A stretch of 64,000 bases of DNA from Sympetrum striolatum (GCA_947579665.1 OX388348.1:7564001-7628000), one strand, 5' to 3'; positions 9,956-22,815 are shown, numbered from the stretch's first letter. Program-made: numbers and translations. The notes: generated by a model not told the origin, from the sequence alone.

Positions 9956-12900
9956 AATCTCTCTAGGAAACAGCAGCAGAGGGTTTTCTTCCTGCCAAGC
10001 GTATAATTCCAAGGAGAATTTTTTCCCAAGGATGCCGACGTCCTATATAGCTGTCCAACACAACCTTTTCCGTAGCAACTTACGCGCCACCTATAAATGT
10101 TCTTATGAATTGAGTACAGCCAAAGCAGAAGGCCATGGGGGCTTGGCTCCGCGAAGCCTGTTGGTATATGCCGAGCAAAAAGGAGCATTAGATTAAAAGT
10201 TGCCAATGCAGCAGGGCAGAAGGAGAGAAACATATTTCGAGAAACGGGAAATGATTCGTCCTCCTCATCATACAGACGAGGAATTCGAAACCCATCGCAA
10301 AGATGTGTCAAAGGAAATAGCAAGTTCCGAAGAATTCACAAATTTAATCGATTCCCTCTTTTCTACTCTCGAACTGAGAGTTCAGAGATCCTCTTTGCCT
10401 CGCTTATAATTTTAACGTCACGCGAAGTAATATAAGCCATCAAAAAAATACATGAACAACAAGAAGATTCGATGCGTTCTGAAGAAACAGACGGAAACGG
10501 CGACACACGGAAGGAGTACGGCTAGGATTAGAGCTAGGATGAGAAGCAGGCGATGGATAGAAATTGAATATGGTCAATATTGGGAAATTTGGAGAAGGGG
10601 CCATCGGTATAAAAAGTCATTCCCCGAACGACTGATGCAAAATGGCCAATAAATGAATAATTAGACGACCATTTCTTAATAACGCGTGCCGTTTAAGACA
10701 ATGTGAAAGGCGTTGTAGCAATTGATTTGTTTTATTTTCCATTAGATACTCGTGGAGTCAATAGCACCAAAACTTCTTAATAAAAGGTAAACGATAGAAA
10801 GGTTGATTCCCATGACGAAACTGTTTAAAATTGATGAGCTATGACGGAGAACCGGCAAATTCGATTATCTTTTGCGCGAATTTAATCTGCAAATTGTGTG
10901 ATGATGAAAATATTGAACGATTTGCTTCCTTATTCTTCCTTCCAACTCGGAATCGCTGCGAAATCATGAAAGCGATGTCGTCAAGTGCACTCAACGTGAA
11001 GAGCATTAAGAACAGCTCCCGAAACGCATAGCGTTTGGAGTGAAGAGATTTTGAAGACGAAACGTGGTTATTATATTCGGGTCACTAGCATTTAGCCAAA
11101 AGCTACTTGAAATCAAGTACTAGACGTTTAGAGGAACAAACACATACTAAATCTGCAACAAATCACATACACAAGAATTTTGCAAGAAATTTGCAACAAC
11201 CAATAACAGATCACTTCACAGACGTTGTGGTAAATATCCGCTAAAAATAAACAAAAATGTGATTCTCGGAAAAGGCTGAGTAAACGAGAACTTTCGGACG
11301 AATTATCTTCTCTCGAATCCGAATAAAAAACGGATTTTCGGACTTTGAATATATTTAACGAAAACATTTCACTCGACGCAAGTAAACAACGTTTTTTGTA
11401 ATTCCGAAATTCCCTCGGATTCATATTCCGAGGGAAAAATCCGATATCGGCGCAATAAAATCGTTCCGGATATGAGAGCGGTGGGAATAAACCCAAACAA
11501 AAGACCGTCGGAATGTCTGGCAAATGCACAGAGAGACAAAGGGATATCCTGCTATTGATGCCGAAGACGCATAAAAATGGAAATATCCAAAGAGAAGGAT
11601 GAAATGATCGGTGAGCTCCATCTCCTGGCATCTTGCGGAAGGGAACATGCTTACTTTTATTACACAATATCTCGAAGGGCTCTATCAAATAGCCTTCGAG
11701 TGGAGATAGACTATCTTGAGTAGCAAGGAGAGACACAGGATTACGCTTAAGAATCAAATGTAATCAAGAAACGAGCAGTAATAATTTAATTCGAATACTA
11801 AAAATAATTAATAGAATATTTCAAGGGTTTCTATTAAGATAAAGGCAATGATAATAGTAAAATATTGCTGAGAATTAAGGCGGGATCCGTCCGCGATAAA
11901 AGGATCATTTCAAAAAACGAAGCCCTCTTCGAAAATCTCGCCCTCTAAAAGTTTACTTAAGGAAAGAATTTGCAATAATTGTAGATAAAATATACATAAA
12001 AACCATTTTTAAAAGTTTAGAAAGTAACGCAACACGATTTTATAATATCAATACTACACTATTTATCTGCCTGTGTTTGAAAGAACGCAATCAAATCCTA
12101 ATATTTTCTTACATTTTTGCGCAGTTTAGCAGTAGAGTAGATATCACTCATTGAACTGAATGTATAATTTTACTTTAACGGCACGGGAGGTGTATCCATC
12201 AAATGCGAAGCGTTTTCTTTTTCATTTATGCAGAAATTGCGAGTACTTGATGGGTTAGAAATTCACATTTCGTAGAAATTCGAGCAAAGGATCCGGTGTC
12301 TCACTCCATTTTGAATCCAATGCCCGGTGTAGAAAAGAATTTTCATCTTCACACACATCGACCAATTTCACAAGTCGTCTGCTTACCCTTCACGCAAAAA
12401 ATGCAACATGGACTAGTCCTCGCATATAACGTCCTGATTTCTCCTTTTTAAGCAAGATGTGATTATTATACAATGCGAGTGTTTCGGCCCTATACTCCTA
12501 TAACAGCTAAATAAATAAAGTCTATACATCGATGAAACTAGCCTCGCTTTTTTAATTACATTATGTGCAAATTACTAAGTGTTTTTATTTTATTTAGTAT
12601 GACTCCTTTCCAGAAAATAGAGCTTGGCCATATCAGATTCGTATAACAGCATTTGTATCTTAAAAAGAAATCTAGTATCTTCAGAAGCAAGACTTCAGCT
12701 TCTTTTGCAAAATGTGATATTGACTCAGTTTTCATTTGCGCAGTACGCTGTAACGTAAGACTCGGCCGAATGAATTCAAACAGCGGAACGAACAGAAGCT
12801 CAAAGTACGTTCCTATGAAACGGAGTCGAAAAGTCAATGACTTGAGTTAGCTTTCTGAAATATCAGTCTATATCCTAAATATCTGGTTATTCTTGACGAA

Positions 12901-13104
12901 ATGCAAATTTTATAAACTTTATCAAACAAATGATCCAAATTTTTTTAGAGGTGGTCTCCGTACGATATAATGCTGGATGCCGGTGGAGCAGTTCACCAAA
13001 TTCACAAATAGGCTTGAAAAATGCGTTTTCCAGAATCACCTATATTTTTGTGGTTTAGTCTCTCTTTCACATTGGAAACGAACTTCGAGGCTATTGTCTA
13101 GATT
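9956..13104. other. No recognisable gene
   Basis: AT-rich DNA. It contains a 209-codon minus-strand open frame (11128-11757) and a 69-codon plus frame (10200-10409), neither with a recognisable domain; the first is rich in Ser, Phe, Cys and Leu and looks like chance. The stretch 9956-10200 may be the 3' tail of the R1-like element. I see nothing else. Confidence 0.45.
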
Positions 13105-13440
13105 GAGATACATACACCGCGAGCCGCCAGTGGTGGATGGCATGGGGTGTAACAACACCATCATTACCTAATCCACCCTATTAGCTGTCGTGGTGTCATT
13201 GGGTTTAAAATAACGGAAGCCATTACCTTTAAAACGTTTTATGAACTCCCTGGCTCAACCCTTCGTTATGCGGAGTCTCAAAGCGACGGGACCTCAATAA
13301 GGCCAGAGAGAGGCCATATCTCTGCTTTATTGGGGACCCCGTTTATATGGGAACATCGGGCCCCAAATATAGGACTCACGGGGCCCAAAGGGAGTTTCCG
13401 AGGCTCGCGAACGTTAAGACGAAGGGCCGCCTTTGCTGCA
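13105..13440 (-). repeat. CR1-like LINE 3' end and GC-rich flank, minus strand
   Basis: On the minus strand the core GGTAATGATGGTGTTGTTAC followed by TGGCGGCTCGCGG matches the LINE end at 34115-34175. Upstream of it lies a GC-rich segment with a hairpin (GGGCCCC at 13358-13364, GGGGCCC at 13380-13386), probably 3'UTR of the same copy. Confidence 0.55.
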
Positions 13441-16110
13441 TAACCTCTCTAATAGCCTGGAGAAAAAACTACCAAAATTAATAATCTGTTCTTGCGATCC
13501 TATTTATTGCAAAATTTCACTGAATTTAAGGATGACGCACTATCGCGCAGAAGTTAATCATTTCACAAAAGAGAAAATCTTTCGTGGCTTTGAAAAGGAC
13601 CTTCGAAGAATATTCCTTCCAGTTCCTTGATTTCGGTGCATTTTCCCTGACATTCCAGAAGAGTTCCCGCATCACTTCCGACATGCGCCGGAAGTGACAT
13701 CGGAGGAATTTTAAGTCTCGAATTCCCATCGCAAGGTGGCGTTAAAGTGCGGCGCCGTATGGTCAGCGTTCCCTAAGTGCGCCGAAGCCAAGCTCTTTCC
13801 AGAAAATGCTTCGGAACAGATGGTTTCCATGTAAAGCGACGCTTCGCCATAAATTGATTTATTTTTCGTATTCTCTTCGAGAGGATGTACTTAGTCAAAA
13901 TGCGATTATTACATGGAACAAAATATTTAATTTTACTGCAAATTAAATAATTTTTTGCATCATTATGCAGTTTAACATGCCTTCTCTTGTTAATCGCCCT
14001 TTTCTTGTAGTAAAATGCGTATTGAAGCAAATCAAAGATTAAAGATAGATGTACACTTAAATCAAATATTATCAGACATCGGAGAAATCGAAGCTTTTTT
14101 TCCGGACACCAAATAAGGATGTGTAACACCTAAAAGAATATTTTCTATTTGCAAGTCATAGAAAATTTTATATTGATAAAATTTGTGTAAATAATCTAAA
14201 ATTTTTACGTAAAATTCTCGTAAATTTTCGATTATTTATTGCGTACTCGCTTACGCAGAGCAGACGGGAGCACTCAAGGGAGTTAAAGCGAAATCAGTTC
14301 GGATGATGGCGCCGAAACTAGTTAACTGTTGTCTATTTGCATTCTGGTTTTGTAAATGTACCTTATACAGATATTTCAAGATGTATATTATCTGAATACA
14401 AGTGTTAGTTTCCTAAGATTTGAGTTTAATCCCACTTTCGAAGCCTTTTGCTGTCAAGTGTCTCATCGCTTTGTGTTTCCAGAAGGCTGGAAAGGATTTT
14501 TTTCTTTTTGTTAATGGATTACCTAAGGCTGTTGAGGCTAAAATTTCGTATCTGTAGTGGCAATTACTCTTCAATTCTGGACGACAACAGACCTGTGTGG
14601 ACAGTGTTCGTTGAACGCATCACAGTGTTGGAATCATTGAGATAACTCGCCCGTGTAACCATCTATTGAGATTTAGCATTTAAAAGAGTAATTAAAAGTA
14701 GGACAACTTCTCATTTCCGGGAATTAACAGTTAAATGACTCCAAGCATCAAAAAATGAGTCAAGTTCAAAAACTGTGTTCAAGACCAAGAGTGTGTCTCT
14801 ATGGGAAGCTACATAATTCCTAGGCAACAGTGATGAACGCTTCAAAATTTCAGAAAAAACTGTAGTTTTAATACTCAGTTAGAATATATTGTTCAACGAT
14901 CTATCAAATATCCAAATATTTATACAAGCAACACAGTTTCCCTTTCTCCGCTTTCCCATGGAGATATTGATTGTGGTGTATCGAAGATAGTTTAACTATT
15001 AAGTTTATACACAATTAAAAGAAAGGGGGGAAAAGTTCTCTACAGATAAGGGCGTGCACTCAGGAATCAGGCTTAGGTTGGGATTATTCTTTGGGATGAT
15101 TTTTTCCGTTAATCAAACTTCCTTGTTCTCAAAGAAACAGTGTGGGATGAACTCAGTTGAGAGAAAAGTGAACATCTCTGCTGAGAGAATATGAATTTCC
15201 CTTTATGAAAATATAAAAGATAATGGACAAGAAAAGGTTTACCGATGAAATCGATGATGGATCCAAACTTAATGATTACTTGCGATTTTATTAATTGCTG
15301 ATATTACTGATTAACTATTAGGGATATATAAAAAATATCGATAAGTGTATCCATAATTTCATTTTTCTTATTATGAAAAATGAGAGCGACGAATTTATAA
15401 ATTCTGAGAAGAATTCCCGTTCGCTAATTTGACCCAGTTCCTTATCGCCCACTTTGCTTCCTCTTATCGCCAAGAGAGCGAATGATTCTCTAATTTATTT
15501 ACATAATCTTTTAATTACGATGAACCATCTTCTAAGTGTGGAGGAGAGTTAGTCGTTGCGATTTTAGAAAAATGAACAGAGAGAATTAGAAGGCAATTTA
15601 ACTTTAGCTGAAATAGAAAATCCAACGCTACGGGATTTTGCTTCTTCGCCGGTGAGACATTTTATAACTCACGAAAATAATTTCGAAGTTATGGATTCAC
15701 TCAAGTATTTCAAGAAAAACTATAAATAATTACTTCATCTAAAATTTTTAGGAAGTTTGAAAATAAATTATAATTTCCACGATGCACTAAGCAATTTAAT
15801 ATCTGTAAAGCGGAAGCGGCGGAAATATACAATGGAAACAAATATACAAAGAATGAAGAAATTACATCACCAGTATCTAGATTTGAAGAATATGGAATCA
15901 CCGGAGTCGACCACCCCTGGAAAAAGCTATCTATAGTATGTAACGGGAAAATGTACTCTAACGACGTCTTGATTATGAAATCAAACGTTTATTTTTAAAA
16001 AAAGGTTTCTAAGTTTTGCATACTTTGTTTTTGGGAGGAACCGCCGTGGACTATTCCATGATTGGCGGTGAACGAGATTCCAAAATAATGAGACTCCTTT
16101 TGTTTCCATT
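13441..16110. other. No recognisable feature
   Basis: AT-rich, with only short chance frames. I see no repeat or coding motif. Confidence 0.5.
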
Positions 16111-16114
16111 GATT

Positions 16115-16250
16115 GCCAATAGATGTAGTAGTATATTTAAAAATGCTTCGACGGCTTATGTCATTTCGAACATTGGCTCCCAGCGGGGAAACGAACCCGG
16201 GGCCGCTTTCACAAAAGACAAACGCACTGTCCACATGACTAGCAAGTAGC
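16115..16250 (-). mobile_element. tRNA-derived SINE, minus strand
   Basis: Read on the minus strand: an A-box-like TAGTCATGTGG (complement of 16231-16241), then after about 30 bases a B-box-like GGGTTCGTTTCCCC (complement of 16185-16198), as in the 5' head of SINEs transcribed by RNA polymerase III. The tail runs through GCCGTCGAAGCATTTTTAAA and ends in CTACTAC repeats. The same tail is present at 20868-20910. Confidence 0.6.
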
Positions 16251-16533
16251 CCGTTTACCAACAGTTTTCTCCAGAGTCTCAGCATTCTGTTGAGATTTCG
16301 GTGCAATTAGTGTGGCATTATTTCGCCATTTCATCTCTTCTTTCATTTCCAATGTGTTTCGAGAGAACTTGCAAACAAGCGAAATATTAAGATTGTAGCT
16401 GATTATAGATTTCAGATTTAAATCACGGTGAAATTAAAAATATGTTTCCGGTAACGTATTCTATTGATTTGAGCTCATAGATATGTTAAATTCTCCTCTG
16501 TACAAATAGAATTCTCAATCCTGCTTCTATTTC

Positions 16534-16556
16534 CCATTTGAGAATCAACGGACACT
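16534..16556 (+). repeat. Degenerate Helitron-like 3' hairpin
   Basis: TTTGAGAATCAACGGACACTT corresponds to the conserved 3' end TTGAGAATCAACGGGCACTT, but the left stem and the CTAG are lost. Confidence 0.5.
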
Positions 16557-16844
16557 TTGTCGTATAAATAAAGTAGAAAGACAAGCCCAAACATTATAAT
16601 ACATTTTCGCTCCTCGTTTTAGAACCATAGACTATTTTGAAAATCATAGATTGCGCAGTTTAAAACCAAACACATTAATAAACCTTTCATTGACCTGAAA
16701 TATTCGGTGTGTGGAAAGACAGTGCTACAGGATTTAATCGAATCCTCTAAAAATGAGACTTGAAAATGACTCCCGTCTCCAAATGAAATAAGTTAAAATT
16801 GCGAATGGTACAAACTGATGTGAGACGATTCCTTTGATTCGCAG

Positions 16845-16999
16845 GAGCAGTGGGCCAGGAAGTGGTGGCCACCCCCGCAGTGCCTTCGGCGTCACCGGAA
16901 GAAGAGCCTGACTTCATCGAGGCGATCAAGAACGTGACAGTGGCCGTGGGGCGGGAAGCCATACTCTCGTGCTCCGTCACGGAACTGGACAACTACAAA
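16845..16999 (+). CDS. DIP/lachesin-like Ig protein, exon with N-terminal half of Ig1
   Basis: Internal coding exon of a neuronal immunoglobulin-superfamily protein of the DIP (Dpr-interacting protein)/lachesin group, which bind Dpr proteins at the cell surface in synaptic partner matching. The acceptor is TTTGATTCGCAG; the donor is GTGAGT at 17000. It supplies two bases of a split codon plus 51 codons. An acidic linker (SPEEEPDF) leads into IKNVTVAVGREAILSC, the A to B strands of a V-type Ig domain, with the disulfide cysteine at codon 42 (16970-16972) and a glycosylation sequon (NVT). It ends in phase 0 after DNYK, and the next exon resumes at VGW, exactly as in insect DIP genes. The codons are GC-rich against AT-rich flanks, supporting purifying selection. 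The upstream signal-peptide exon was not found. Which DIP paralogue this is cannot be decided. Confidence 0.9.
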
Positions 17000-18394
17000 G
17001 TGAGTCCCTCTTTCCTCCAAATATTAAAGGTCTTAATTAAAAAGAGCGAAGTCTCCTTATTCCATTTGGGTAACACATCCGGTAGCCATCGTTAGGCAGC
17101 CGTATTTTCAATAATAAAACACTTTTCAAAGTTTCACTTGCAATTTTCTATTAAAGAGGATTCAAATCTGTTCGTAATTTTTGAGTTGATGAGTTTGCTC
17201 GATGCGATTATTGCCACATTCGAAGAATTAAAGAACTTTCTTTCGACAAATCCCAATAGGAACACGACGATTTCCCTTTCCAGAATTTCGTAATTAGAGT
17301 ACGAGTAAGTTCGGATATTTCGGAAAACTATTTATTTTTGTACTTAAATCTCTAAATTGAACTCATTATCAGCTCTCTAACACACTTTGATATAAACTTC
17401 AACTAACTGGCAGTCAGTATTTGTATTTCTCTACATAAAATTAAAAAGCTACCACCAAAAAAATTTAAAAAGTTGCGCTTGGAGGTAATATGGAATGGTC
17501 GGTAAATATGGAATACGGTCGTAAAAATTCAGATAATCGAGTATAAATATGATATATGAAAATTTGGAAAAGTATATATTTATTGTACTCAAAATGCAAT
17601 GCTGAGCTTGCTCTTGATCTTAAACTTGCTTGAACTCTTAAAAGACTTACTTATTAAAATAGAAAATATGATTTTATTCAATAGCTAATCCATTAAAGTT
17701 TAATAACGCCAAACGATTTATAAAACTTACGTAGTTATGAATGCATAAAATAAATTAATACATAAAGTTATAAAATTTACAGGTGATTCGTTTTAATTCA
17801 TCTGTAAGCAGAAGTCACAAACATAATCTTAGTTCTCCACACCACATTTGTGAGGCATTCCACATTGCCCGACACACCATCTTTGACTTCAAAATACTAC
17901 AAACAGAACCAACTGTATTCATAGCAAAAAACGAGCATCACATACACTACTATTTTACTTAATACATTTCACAGTTTTAATCGTAAGTGTACACTTTCAA
18001 TAACTATCACATATTTTACCCGAAGTTCATCTATAAGGTTAGTTAATGTTATTTAAAATTGTTTCCAGCTTTAAAGACTGGATACATTTATGCCGGGAAG
18101 TTTGAAATTATTTAATTTTGTATTTGATTCCAAAAATAGCCGCTGTAATCTTCTCCATTAATATCTAATCTAAACTCTAAACTCTTTACTCGTTAAATCC
18201 TAAAAATGGCTAGAAACAAGATTTTAGAGATCGATTCTATTCAAAGTAAAATATATAACTGGAAACTCCAACGATGACAAGTTTTTGAAAGTATTGTCGA
18301 TGATTTTATATTATACATAACGTAAATTTGATAAATAATTTAAATGAATCATTCGGTAGTAAACACAATAACAAATCATACGTGCATACATCAG
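17000..18394 (+). other. Intron of the DIP-like gene
   Basis: 1,395-bp AT-rich intron between the two exons; donor GTGAGT at 17000-17005 and acceptor ATACATCAG ending at 18394. I see no gene or repeat in it. Confidence 0.85.
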
Positions 18395-18602
18395 GTGGGG
18401 TGGATGAAGGCAGAGGACCAGACGATCCTGACGCTGCACACCAAAGTGGTGACGCACAACTCGAGGGTCAGCGTCACCCACGACGGCCACCGGACTTGGA
18501 ATCTGCACATTCGCCAAGTGAAGGAGAGCGACAGAGGATGCTACATGTGTCAGATCAACACCAACGTGATGAAGAAGCAAATAGGATGCGTGGACGTCCA
18601 CG
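18395..18602 (+). CDS. DIP/lachesin-like Ig protein, exon with C-terminal half of Ig1
   Basis: 69 codons plus one base, in phase 0 with the previous exon. It begins VGWMKAEDQTILTLH, with the core tryptophan of the Ig fold at codon 3, continues through a THNSRVSVTH strand and reaches the ESDRGCYMCQINT motif, where Asp46, Gly48, Tyr50 and Cys52 form the canonical D-x-G-x-Y-x-C closing the domain with the cysteine of the previous exon. The tail MKKQIGCVDVH is characteristic of DIPs and is normally followed by a PPDI linker to Ig2, which must lie on the next exon. Donor GTGAGT at 18603, phase 1. I found no following exon in the remaining 45 kb, so either a very long intron follows or the exon is hidden. 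Confidence 0.93.
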
Positions 18603-19261
18603 GTGAGTGTCGATCGATGAGCAAACAAACGAGGCCTTCGATATCGGCCATCATTTTGGGAATCTCTAGAGAATAGAGATTTTTCGAGCGTCACTGAATT
18701 CCAAGTATTGTACACCAATAGCACCATTGCACTTAAGTTTTTCTATAATTACAAGCAATATGAATTTTAATCAAGAAAAGGATTTTGGAAAATATTTTGA
18801 TGGTGAAAGTTCAGAAATATTTTAACGAATTATTATTTTGGAGTTTAAGGTGGAAACTTTGATTTTATTTCAACGCTGAAGGATATCTTGGTTTTAATTT
18901 AGTTCCCTGATTTCTCGACCTCCTTTTTCGGTACTTTGGAGACTCTCTATGAATTCGTAAATAAAATAACCTGGAAAAATCACTAGGAAAATACCCAATA
19001 AATTTGCTACCAATCAGTTCTTAATAGTTCCATAAACTATGTTTCCTCTGTCATTTTTTTAATCCGAACTATTTCTCATATTTGCCCAACTACCACGTTC
19101 CAACCTCCAGTTACAATTGGGACTTTCCTTTTAACTAATTAATTCTTAGCTCTATAATATTTTTACAAGCACATTCTCACGTTGATCGTCTGATTAGATT
19201 ATTATCTTAGTTTCTATTGGCTCATCCTTGTTTCTGCTGACCGGTATCTCTCCCTCTGGCA
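18603..19261 (+). other. Presumed intron downstream of the DIP exon
   Basis: AT-rich sequence following the donor site; no feature recognised until the hAT-like element. Confidence 0.5.
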
Positions 19262-19553
19262 CAGGGGTCCCCAACCGGTGCTACGCCTGAATGTTTCAGG
19301 TGGTACGTGTGGGTGAATAAATTGAAAAAAATCTATTTATTTTTATGGTTATCTTGATAAAGGGTTCATAAAATCTAAATAAAGTGCATTCATAATTAAA
19401 TACGAAGTTTTCTCAGTAATTTAATTAAAATAAAACAAGCCATTGGGCACTTTTCCGACCGTAAATAAATGTTTCTAAAAAAATATAAGACTGTTGGTAG
19501 GGCAAAATTTCTAAAGATTTCACGTGGTACGCAGTTGAGGTTGGGATCTCCTG
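19262..19553. mobile_element. hAT-like MITE, 292 bp
   Basis: Left end CAGGGGTCCCCAACC (19262-19276) and right end, read in reverse, CAGGAGATCCCAACC (19553-19539) match at 12 of 15 positions; both continue into GGT-TACG-type sequence. CAGGGGTCCCCAACC followed by a GGTGNTACG block is the classic terminus of hAT-superfamily nonautonomous elements. The interior is AT-rich without a coding frame. The expected 8-bp target duplication is poor (CTCTGGCA versus CTGTCACT), so the insertion is old or the end is off by a few bases. Confidence 0.6.
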
Positions 19554-20865
19554 CTGTCACTCCTCCAGCTGCTGAAATAACTCATCGCCGCCTCTCCTTT
19601 ACATAACGCAATCAATGCTTTCCTATGCAATATCCATTCTTATCTTTCGCTGGCTATTTCGTGAAATAAAATGTCCTTACTCCAACTGCACTTTCCCGTT
19701 TATGCGAGGTCAATGGCACATATTCAACGGATGTCGAGGCCTTCCTCAAGAGTGTTTTTAACACCATCAATGGCCGTCCGCCAGCCAACGTACGGACTGC
19801 TTCTATCAGCTCTTTAGGTCACAGGAACAAACAGGCCATTTCTTAAAGTTTATGTAGTCCAAGGATTAAGTACTTGATTTAAGGAAAATTAATTATTTGT
19901 TTGTTAATTCAGATTTTCTCCTCAAGAAATCGAAGCTGAAGTCAATTCAAGTTAAGATATAATTATTTAAGCAAGGCTTTAAAATGCTCTTACTCAATCT
20001 GAAGTAATACCGACAAACACACTATGTACAACTATCACCCCGCATAACTAGCTCTTTCTTTTTTATCAATTTGATCGCATTCATTGATCATGATATCATT
20101 TTTTTCAGCAAGCTGATTCCTCTGAAATATTTCTTTTCTTTTTTATTTTAAATCATTTTTTCAAAGATTTTCCGCATTTGAAAGGATTCCAGCTAATATT
20201 TATTTATTAACTTTGATTGTGAGGCAAGAGAAGAATTCAACGCTATTTTTACAACGATTGCAATGTGTCTTACCAATACTAAACCAATAGTAATCAAACT
20301 ATACAATTCTATTTTGTTTATTTTAATGCGTCAACAACATGTATGTACAACAGGTTTTGTAAAAGTTTTACTCATATTTTGAAATACATTTTTAAGGGTC
20401 AAACAATACTCAAACTTGTACACCTTCTTGTGTGAATTGCTTTTTATTAAAAAATTCATAATGTTTTGTATGAATAATGTGCATGGTGATATGAATATTG
20501 CATTATAAACGACACGGTGGTTATTGAATCCCTATGTCTACTGTATATAGTACTATACTATGGATATTTAATGTTAATAATTAGTTCAACATAAAGAGAA
20601 AAATTCGCATTAACAGTACCATTTCAAATAATTTTCATGAATACCTTTTGGTGATACTGCCGAGCTAAAAATTGTCATGTTTCCTTTTGCTGCGTGCATA
20701 TCTACATTTACTCATGTAATTACAGGTATTATCGTTCAATTGTTATTCGCATAATTATTAGCTCATTATGAAAGACGACAACGTCGTTATTCTTCTTTCT
20801 CTCAAGTATTATTATGGAGAACGACCGCATAGTCGAGGCCGACTTAGAAAAGTTTAATTTCCATT
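19554..20865. other. No recognisable feature
   Basis: AT-rich. A GC-richer patch at 19680-19820 has no assignable frame. Confidence 0.45.
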
Positions 20866-20867
20866 AA

Positions 20868-20912
20868 TTTAAGTAGTAGTAGTAGTATATTTAAAGTGCA
20901 TCGACGGCTAAG
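20868..20912 (-). repeat. SINE tail, minus strand
   Basis: (TAG)n followed by TATATTTAAAGTGCATCGAC and GGCTAAGTTCATTT, the same tail as in the SINE at 16115-16165. The tRNA-like head is absent. Confidence 0.5.
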
Positions 20913-21064
20913 TTCATTTTGCACTGTTTTCTTACGTTTTAGTCACTGATATTTATCACTGGCATCCTTGTGACCTCATCTTCACGACAGTCGTAGTTGC
21001 TACTGTGTATGGAGTATAATGCGCGAGAACAGTATGGAATAGAGCATTGATATCTTTCTCGGAT

Positions 21065-21232
21065 ACGTGTTCAAAGTTCCGTGAAAGCATCTTCAGGCGA
21101 CAGAAAAAAATCATTCCTTAGGTATGTGTATTAATGGTATACCTTATATTCCTATATTCACTTAGAAATGATTTTTAATGTCCCTGAAGATACTTTCATG
21201 GAAGTGAAACCGGTCGCACTTAAATAAATTTA
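21065..21232. repeat. Inverted repeat carrying a hammerhead-like motif
   Basis: The arm at 21071-21098, read in reverse, gives CCTGAAGATGCTTTCACGGAA; the arm at 21182-21202 gives CCTGAAGATACTTTCATGGAA. The right arm continues into GAAACCGGTC and an AATAAA. The pair forms a foldback of about 160 bp. Confidence 0.6.
21184..21228 (+). ncRNA. Hammerhead-ribozyme-like motif with AATAAA
   Basis: CTGAAGA (21184-21190) fits the hammerhead core CUGANGA; ACTTT (21192-21196) and GAAGT (21201-21205) can pair as stem II; GAAA (21206-21209) is the second core strand; ACCGGT (21209-21214) is a self-complementary stem III as in dimeric hammerheads, followed by C as possible cleavage site. AATAAA follows at 21223-21228. 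No convincing stem I was found, so activity is doubtful. Confidence 0.35.
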
Positions 21233-22815
21233 CCGTGAAAACAATTGATTTTTTTTATTGGAATAAATTAAGCGAATGGCGGAAATAGAAGACAATCGTG
21301 AATATTTGAGAAACCAAGCGAAATAGTGGCTCCCATTTTATCGCGGATTTGTATCATATGCAGCCTCCAGTGAGGGCATAAAAAAGCGGCTAAATATTGT
21401 TGCAACGGGTAGCATTAGTTGAGAGAATGGGCACACGTTATCCACGGCAACGTAATTGAGAGAGAGAGAGATGTTTCCAGAAGGGTCCGCTTGGCGCTGG
21501 CGTCGCCTGTAATCGAAGTGCAAATGGAATTCGGGGCATAATGGCTTTGGCTGCTTTTCGAGGGACTGTTTTACACCGAAATCATTCTCCTCTTCTGAGT
21601 GACAGCTTTAAAGCGCACTATTATATGCTTACGATTTCTTACTAATGCCAGTGGAAAACACAGATTTCCTGTTTGCTCGACGAAACCAACAAAAATGCAT
21701 ACGTTAATCCACGGCTACGAAATGTCTTTGTTTAATGGCGAATGATCATCACACTTCGAATTATTTCCATATTGAGGCGATTTCAGTGATTTGCGTAGAC
21801 AAGTTTCGTTGATTTCTCCAGCAAAACATCTCTGCTCTTTCCTTTCTTAAAACAATATTGATTGATGAATTCAAATATATTTTTTTCCATTAGCCTCAAA
21901 TTTTACGGGAAATCTGGAAAAGCCGAAATATACCACATTTTCCAATATTTATCTTTTTTTGTAGAAAAAACTTGCATTGATCCTAACCTAATGATCGTAT
22001 AACAACGAATTAAAAATGAAGATACTGAGCATGATTTAAGCAAAGAAAGCCGGTACAATTTTTCCCTTCACGCGGGTTCAGGCACGGGGTCCAAAAATTT
22101 AGAACCAATTTTTTCATGAAATTCTATTTTGAGTCTTCGTCTCAAATGCACAGTTGTTGGCTTCTATTTCATTGTAAAAACTCACAGTTATAACAAAGAG
22201 GAACATTCCCCGTTCAGAAAATTACGGCGAACTTCCCATTTTTTATATACTTCTTTCTCGGCTTTGAAGGCGAGAGAAGGCTAAAATTCCGATCGTGAAA
22301 TGTGGAGAAAGTGTCACTAAACAAAAGAAAAAAGAAAGTAACCATATATTTTAGTAAGTTAAAGTTAAGAAAGCAAACCTAAAGCATTCCATTCCCGATT
22401 TTATGCGTAACTTTAAATAACTTTAACGTAACTGTGTGGTGTTCCTTTTAAGTTTAATTAGTCGCAGTTTTTGTGATTTCAGAGTAAACTCACCACAAAT
22501 AAAAAAGATAATCTGGACTACGATAATTTACGTGGCCAGATTTTGCTTTGAATTATTTACTTAGCACAATACTTCACAAACCAAGATGAATAACTCAATT
22601 CTGCAACGCAACACGATTATATGTTTGGGAAAAACAAAACTGGAATTCCTTCCTCACATATCTTGTGATTTTAGTCATGTTTGGCGGGCCAGATCTGTTT
22701 TTGGTCCCTCCACTCAGGGTCTTGCACCCTCTTTAAAATCAATCCAGTACATGAATTACTTAACACAGGATTTGAGCGAGTGATTGATATTATTTAAAGC
22801 TTAAGCCAAACATTG
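21233..22815. other. No recognisable gene
   Basis: Contains a short GA microsatellite near 21460. I see nothing else. Confidence 0.45.

Noticed and set aside
11128..11757. 209-codon minus-strand open frame
   Set aside because: Biased toward Ser, Leu, Phe and Cys, no domain or motif, no splice context; likely chance in a low-stop-density strand.
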